In this document: positions 56,801 through 64,000 of the stretch, piece by piece
Layout: every line of letters begins with the position of its first letter
Numbering within the stretch: position 1 is the stretch's first letter
Source: Lichenostomus cassidix
Taxonomy: Eukaryota; Chordata; Aves; Passeriformes; Meliphagidae
Reading direction: 5' to 3'
NCBI GenBank assembly: GCA_008360975.2
Contig: CM039189.1
Location: 9,180,056 to 9,244,055, forward strand
DNA length: 64,000 bases
Program-made: the position numbers and the translations under genes
Notes under the pieces: model-generated
Database searches by the model: none
What the model saw: only the letters and a program-made list of their open reading frames with translations
Told to the model about the DNA's origin: nothing

Positions 56801-59800
56801 GCAGTATTCTAATTGCTGTATGATCACTGTTCCAAAGGAGTAAAATTCTTCCAGCTCACCATTAAGCTTTTGCTCAGGTGCTACTAATGGGTGAAAGGTG
56901 AAAGAGATTTTTGGAAATCCAGCCCTGTCCTTAGTGTAGTGTATGTTTTTGTTCAGCTGGACTTAATGCAACAGGGCTCCAACTTTAGCATCTTTCTGAA
57001 TGCATTTTAGTTGTAGTAATAAGAAGCAGCAACTTCTGTTATAGCTATTTACAAGTCTGGAAATTTTAAATCATGAGTAATCTGGTCTAACCAGAAACTA
57101 ATCCACTGTGGTTGTAACCACTGTATTTACTTGTTTAAAAAATGCAAATTTGGACTTTGAGTGGATGTTAAGGTCATCTTGTGGGAATGATAATTCTCTG
57201 TGTCTAGTCTTTTTTTCCTTCTTTTTTTCCCCTGATACTTATATTCATCATTCTATGGTATTTCTAATGATGTTTTGTAAAATGCCAGTTAGCTATTAAA
57301 AGAATTAATCATAAAGTTATTTTGGGCTGAAAAGATGAGAGACGTCTGTCAGTGGCTTCAGTCTGACTACAGTTCTCCTTTGGCTTTTAATTCTCCTGTC
57401 ACTCTGCAAAAAGGATGTTACAAGTGCTAATTTTAAGACATTCTTTTAATGAAGTTCTTATTTGATGCTGTCAAAATATTAGTTGATATGTAGTATAGGT
57501 TCTTTTAAACTAGTAAAGAGCATAAGTATATCTGTATTTCTTGTGTGATGTTCCTATCACCTGGGGTGGGTTTTTTACTGCAGAACTGGGCTGTACCCTA
57601 AAGTTGGTGATGTCCCAACCTCTGAAGGTTCTCACTGTCCTGAAATCTCATGGCTCAAGGTTGATGTTGCCTTAAATGCAAGCTAGAATATATCTGAGGA
57701 TGTATCTGAATACACAGGCTGAGTCATTACTTCAGTATAACCAAGCCAGGAAACCTCTCTGTTTTCCTGTAGTGAAGCAGGATTCATGAAGTCTGAGTGC
57801 TGATTCCTTAGCAGAATTTCCTCTAACATGTATTTTTCTTTTATGTACCCTTTCAGCACTGCCAAGATGTGGTGCAGCCTGTGACCTGGCAGTCACAGCC
57901 AGGCTCCCTCCACAGTGATGGCAGAGCCAAGCTCCCACTTTAATTTGTGCCTGTGATAAAGCTGTTCTCATTATCTAATTGAATATAAGACACTTGCAGT
58001 TGTTGGGATCTTGTCAGGGTGAAGAGTGGTTACTGTGGCAAGTGCTAAAGTGTCCAGGTTCCAGTGGAATTGAGATGTGAATAGATACAATAGTAAAATC
58101 TTATCTTGAATCAAAACTGAGGCAGAAGCAGTAGTTGCTAGGGGAAAATCAAAACCCACAGGTCAAAGCATCAGCTAAGGAAGCTACAGACCCTCAAGGA
58201 GCAGGAACAAAGTATAATTCACATACAGTAAACGAAGGAAATGCCAGGTTTATGGCAGAAGGGCTGGATTTACATGGGCTGGATTTGAGTAGATTTTGGT
58301 AATTTAAAACATAAGCACCTAAATTTTTCCCATCTTTGGACTCAGAGTTCATGTCTTCTTGCCTTCTAGACTAAGTTTTGGTGGGAGCCCGATGCTGCTT
58401 TGTCTAACATGTAGTTTTTATCTTGTTCTCTGCTTCTCTTCTTCCTTCTAACTCTAAAGACCTGCTATCAGACTCTTGTCAGATTCTTCAGTCTGATGAA
58501 AGTTAACTATTTTGAATGCAAATATCTTCTACAGAAGACTCACAAACGTGCACCTTCCATCATGAAGAGCCCATTTGCTTGCCAGGCAAAGATCCTAGCA
58601 AAGGGAAGTGAGTGATCAGCTATGGCCTGTGCATAGTGACAGGTTTAAAGAGAGATTTTTAATTTTAATAAACTGGTGATGCAGAAGTAAGTGATTCTTA
58701 TGAAGTACCTGGACAGTAATTCACAGTGGGAAACCAAACGATATGTGTGACAGCTTCAGTTCACTCTGCTCCTGGGCCCTGTGAAATACAAGGGAAACAT
58801 TTGCACTCATTTCAGCTTAGTAGGGGTTTTTTTGCTTACACTTTTACTTGCAATTTAAGGTTGGGGAAGGAAGAATTTCTTTTTGCCTTTGTGTTTTAGT
58901 AGCCCAAAGGTATGCCCGTACCTTGAGTTCCCAAATTTTGCAGATCATACATTCTAAGTAGGACCTACCTCACCTGGAAGGCGCAGAAGGTCTTTAGAGC
59001 CTTATCAAGCAAACCTCACACTGCTGAGTACAGTTTTTTTTGCCTTTGAGTCCAGGACAGTGGCATGAAGAAATTGTGTCAGCCTTGCTGTGTTTAAGCT
59101 ATATATTGCTAGTGACCTGCAGCTTTGACCTAGTATTCAGTTTCACTGTTTCCCATGCATTTACTGTAATTATTTGATTAAAAAAATATATATCATGTGT
59201 CTACTGCTTAGCCCTCTGGGAACTGATGTAGGGGGCGTCAGCAGGAGCTGCTGTTCTTCAGTAGCCTCTATACAATTCTCCAGCTTCAGTTGTTTTCTTA
59301 AAACTTGCTCCTCTGATGTATTGTCATCCTTTCAGCCCTGGTGATTTTAGGGAACAATTATTTACTAAGGTGAATTTCCATGAAGTAGGAAGCAAAGTGA
59401 GCTGAAAATTGGAAATTATTAGGGTTGCCAGGTGCAGACTTCTAGTCCTTTCTCCTTCTTTAGCAAAGAAAGCATTTCCCAAAGCGCGATTAAATCTCTT
59501 AAATCACGGTTTAGCCCAGCATAAGAAAAATAAGCTCAAACACCAGATCTGAACTAAGTGACTAAGCCATGTCCCGTTGTGTTGGAATTGAATTGGTTAT
59601 AGCACACAATAATCTACTTTATTGTCATCCTGGCCTTAACTGTAGCATAAGATGATTACATTGAATGTGTATAATAATAAGGCTTACACTTTGTATATAG
59701 TCCTTTAAATATTTTGGCAGACCATAGAAAGAACCTTTACGTGCAAGGCTTGATTAATCCTTTTCCTCTGTGTATAGAACAAGTAGCTGCCAGAGCTCAA

Positions 59801-62800
59801 GGGTAAAACCTATTAATAATGTCTCTGGCAGTCCCCGCCCTCCTTCACAGTGTATTCTCTTCTGTTCACACCAAACTCCAGGCTTATTATCATTTTGGTC
59901 TCTCTCTTTTGCTTTCCCAGTTTCCCTTGTAGCAGTCAGGGTATTCTAGCAGAACAGTATCTAGTATAAAAGTGTCTAGTATAAAATATTTGCATGAGCT
60001 CTGTTTTTCCAGTGACAGGGAAAGAGAAGAGGGGTTGCAGTGTTGTGGGCAGCCTGGCCCCTGTGTTATTTCCTACAGCTGTTCACACTCCGTATGGTAG
60101 AGAAGACCTTTAGAACCGAGTTAAGGGAAGTGCTTTCACCAGCAGCTGTGTCTGCTGTGCTCCCAGGGGGATGCACGTGCATCCAGCGGCCTGGCCGTGC
60201 ACCCCCAGGGAGCACTCCTCGGACTTGGGGTGGGTGAGGAATTACTGTTGTTCTCCTTTTCATATGGGGAAGCTGAAGCAGGATGAAGAAAAGTATTTTT
60301 TATAAGTTCATGGGATGTGGTGGCTGCACAGCCATTGGCACCCTTGCTCTTCAGCATCCAAGTCCAAAGAGATGTCAACATTAAAACATCGCATTGTTGC
60401 CAAGAAAACGACTCATTCTACAGGAAGGTCACACTGGCTTATTGTAAACCATTACTGACCTTGAGCAAATATTAATCCTGAGTTCTGACTGCTAACCTAT
60501 ACTCTTTATACTAGAGAAAATGATTTAATCTTTGGCTTTCAATGAAAGTTAGTTCCTTTACCAAAAAGTTTTCAGCATGTTTTTGTCAGAAGTAGGTTCA
60601 GAGTTTGTGTTATAGTCTCATGGGTATATTAATAACATAATACAACAAAGAAAAATGGCATGTGGTGAAGGTTTTAAGTGAAAAATATTTATTTTTCAGA
60701 AGGCTTTCAAGCAACTTAGGTCACTAGATCAATAAAACATTTTCATTTGGAAAGTACTTCCCATTCCTGGTGCAGTGTCTCTTTAGCAGCAGCAGTTGTG
60801 AGGATGGATGGTGGGTAGTTGTTACCAGAACTGCAGTGGCCTGTCCTCTCTTGCCAGGTTCTCAAGGGCCCAAAGCACATCTTGCCCTCCTGTCTTTTTC
60901 AATAAGGTTGTTACATAACTGGAGGAAGGGGAACAGTGAGGGAGTGCCCCTGAGCAGGGAAACGGAGGTCAGGGTCATCCAAGGCTCATGGCACATGTTA
61001 GGAGACACCTCCTAGTAGCCCGTGCCACTTTGAACTCTCGGGGTCGCATTGCTGAGGTGTTCCTCAGGCAGAACTGAGGCAGTTCCACCCAAGAAGCAGA
61101 ATTCTCCGGTTCCCCTGTGCCCACCCTGCTGTGCAGTGGCGCTCGAAGGGCGCGGGGAACCCAGCCGGCGCCGCCACCGCGGCTCTGCAGCCCAGAGGTG
61201 GCAGCATTTCACCGGTGGGCAAAGGAGCGCCGGCATACAGTGGGGACATTCATTTGGCTAAGTGCTTTGGGATCTTTTTGGCCAAAAGCACTGTGTACAA
61301 AATAAAAAAAATTAAGGTCATAAGGTGTCTGGGATTTCTGAAGAGCCAGTGTAACAGTGGTCTTTTATTATTAGTGAGTTTACAGCCAAGAGCTGTCCCG
61401 TAAATGAGCAATGCGATTTAGGGATTATTTTTTTTTTCTTTAAAAGCAGGAATGCTTGAGACATTAAAGGTGGTCTGGCAGTTTTTGCTGTGAGACTTCT
61501 CTTCATGTTGATCTGTACACTGGCTTTGTATCAACACGAGAGCACCACGTTCTTGCAGACAGGCAGGGGTCAGCACTGTGTTTGAACTGGACCGCATGCT
61601 GCTTCATGCAAGAGCACAGTTCGTGGTGTGGGGGACAGGATGAATGTGATAGAGTGTTTGGCTATATGGACTATGTGAGCTACATTCTATTAGTTAGGAA
61701 AGATGCAAGTGTGGAATGCGTAGTCTGCGCTTAGCATGCTGTTACTTATTTACTTTGGAAGGACAGGGAGGAAGATGAACTAATCAGCCCACAGTGGATG
61801 TAATTCAGGTATCAGTTCAGGAGCCAGGTTAATAGCCGGTATGATTAGATTTTTATTGTGTCATTGCTTGGATTAGTGTTAGAACATGGACAGCCTCAGG
61901 TCCTTGAGCTTATTTAAAGACCTTCATATTTTCCGTCAACAGCTGTATGAAGTTAAAGGGAAAGAGGCCATGGGATTTCTCTTTCTCAGCTAGTTTATTT
62001 GTGAGGTGGTGAGGTTAATGTGGCAATATCCCATGCTTAGTAGAGAGGCTTTTTGGCTTTAAGCATTGTGTGTGCTCCCTTCAGATTTATGATTTTGACC
62101 CCAGCCTGGCATTATCACACTGTCAGTGGGAGTACGGAGCTGGTTGGAACCTCCAGCTCTTGGTGGTAATCTCTCTTAATTAGTTTACAGTTGAAACAAT
62201 TGTCCGACTTTTTGCCTTTAAACAAGGGAAGCTTGCTCTATCAGTGGTTGATTTCCCTGAGGGAGGAAATCCTGAAGGGGGTTATCAGGGAAAGAAAAGC
62301 TCTGGGCTCCACTTTCAAAGCAATGCCATGTATGAAGCATGCATCAATCCTGTTAGTACTGCTTATTATTTCACAATGGCGTGTCAGGAATTACAGGCAC
62401 AGACCTTTCTAAGGACTCTTGCAGACCTTTATGCACTCTCATCCTGAGTCAGGATTTTGTGGAATTATGTGGTAATAAAAGCTAATTTTACACATTAATT
62501 TGCATTCTTTGAAATTGCTCTTTTAATTGCTGATCTTTTTCTGACTTCTCCACAGATCTCTCCTAGCCTTCTCATTGTCGACTTTCTGCCAGGGAGCCCT
62601 CCATGCCTCATCATTAGGACTAAAATCTGCCATCAGTTAACACACAGCTTATAACTGGGAGCAGCCCCCTCCCTTGCATGGGAGCACAGACAGTAATAGA
62701 CACTATAGTGGCAGCACCAAAGGGAGTTTTACTGTGTATTTTAATGACTTGTGCTTGATTACATTTGCTGGATTGAACTGAAGTTCATTTAGTAATTGGT

Positions 62801-64000
62801 ATGATTCTTACAGGGTACACATTTGACATTCCTCCCTCATTAAAGAGCTCCAACAATGGCTGTTGCAACTTTCATCTCAAGGGTGACCCTCTCAGATATA
62901 TATCCAGTCTTTTTCTTTTGATAAACCACCCAACCCGGCATTCATTAACACTTAACCATCTGCAGCCAGCCCCTCCTAGTACCTTCTCCCTTGCTTTGAT
63001 GATATAATTAAAAGCCTTCTGTATTATCTCCCTTGAAGCAATAAGTCTAGGTGCGTCAGCTCCTGCATTGTTTGTTATTCGATTCTCTCTGTATCAGCTG
63101 TTCCTTGCAACGGGCTCATTTTTCATATGTTGTAAAGATTAGCTGGTGGAGTGGGAGATCAGAGGCATGAGATGGGAGTGTGGCTCTCGATATTAGTAAC
63201 CAGATGCTCATTTGAAATGGTGATGGAGTTTGCTGTTATCTGTTAGATTATTTGGCTCCTTTGCTTTTACCTGAAGATAAACTGGTTTAAGTACTAGTCA
63301 ATGAAAATTAGCATCATCTTTAGTGGCTTTTTATGATAGAGTGTTCTTATCAGTCTGGTTTAGTGTGGCTATTCTCTCTTTGAGTCTGGTTTACAGAAAT
63401 CACAGCTTTGTTTATGCATGTGCCCAAACTTGCCTGTTTGACCTTTGAAGCTGTGATTGTAATATTAATCTATGGGACTATTCTGTTGCAAATCACTTAG
63501 GTGGTCTGTATTTCAGAGGATTTCATTGGGGGACCTCCCTCTTGTCCAGCATGATGTTCCATTATTGTTAGTATATTCTTCATTGAAAGCTAACTCAGAC
63601 TGGTGTTTCAGTACATCTTGTTGTCTGGCTGCTTTTTGTGGGGTTTTTTTTGTGTGTGATGGAGGAGCTGGGATAGCACTGTGCTGCTATTTGTCCACTT
63701 GCACTGATTTTGTATAACTTTATAACAGAGTTGCTTAGCTACAGAAAAACTTGGTACAATGCTTGCGTGCAGATACAAACTTCAGCCCACAAATCCTCAG
63801 TGTCCTGCGGTGTAGCTAAATAGCGTTATTCCAGTTTGCAGGTGGGGAGACTGCATGTGTCAGAGCCACACAGACACTGGCAACAGGATCAGCATTTACT
63901 GAGGAGTTCCTGTTTTACACCCTTGCTTGATGCCTAGCCCCTGCAGCCTTCCCCTGCCTGGTGTTTAAGGGGGGATTGTGAAAGATCTTGAATGGGAAGA

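Overview
This is vertebrate nuclear DNA, most likely from a bird. Three CR1 LINE 3' ends are present, no mammalian Alu or L1 sequence is seen, genes are split by GT-AG introns, CpG-rich promoters sit in an otherwise CpG-poor background, and the gene order matches the HECTD3-EIF2B3 block of human 1p34. The species cannot be fixed from the window. All recognised genes lie on the + strand.

Region 1 (1-2926) holds the last eight coding exons and the poly(A) signal of HECTD3, a HECT-family E3 ubiquitin ligase. The gene begins left of the window. Region 2 (2927-7560) is intergenic, with one CR1 fragment. Region 3 (7560-16058) is a complete second HECTD3-type gene of 21 coding exons and 849 codons, from a CpG-rich start to an AATAAA. 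Its closest relative in the window is the neighbour, but the two differ at about 20-26% of coding sites in the exons compared, so this is an old tandem duplicate, not a recent copy. The first (partial) gene is the conventional HECTD3: its C-terminus matches the mammalian protein as I recall it much more closely than the second gene does.

Region 4 (16059-16733) is a short gap with a 10-bp C-rich minisatellite and a housekeeping-type promoter (perfect NRF1 site, YY1-like site). Region 5 (16734-64000) is the 5' part of EIF2B3, the gamma subunit of the eIF2B guanine nucleotide exchange factor. Four coding exons (about 187 codons) are spread over 25 kb, followed by more than 22 kb in which I find no convincing further exon. 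The introns hold two CR1 fragments, simple repeats and a few unexplained ORFs and motif clusters.

The most striking observation is a 146-bp stretch that is identical between the two HECTD3-type genes, inside exons that otherwise differ by about 24%, with third-position GC of 90%. This is the signature of interlocus gene conversion. The second gene also carries two extra cysteines flanking its catalytic cysteine. The two ligases act in ubiquitination and EIF2B3 acts in translation initiation; nothing in the sequence shows them working as one system.
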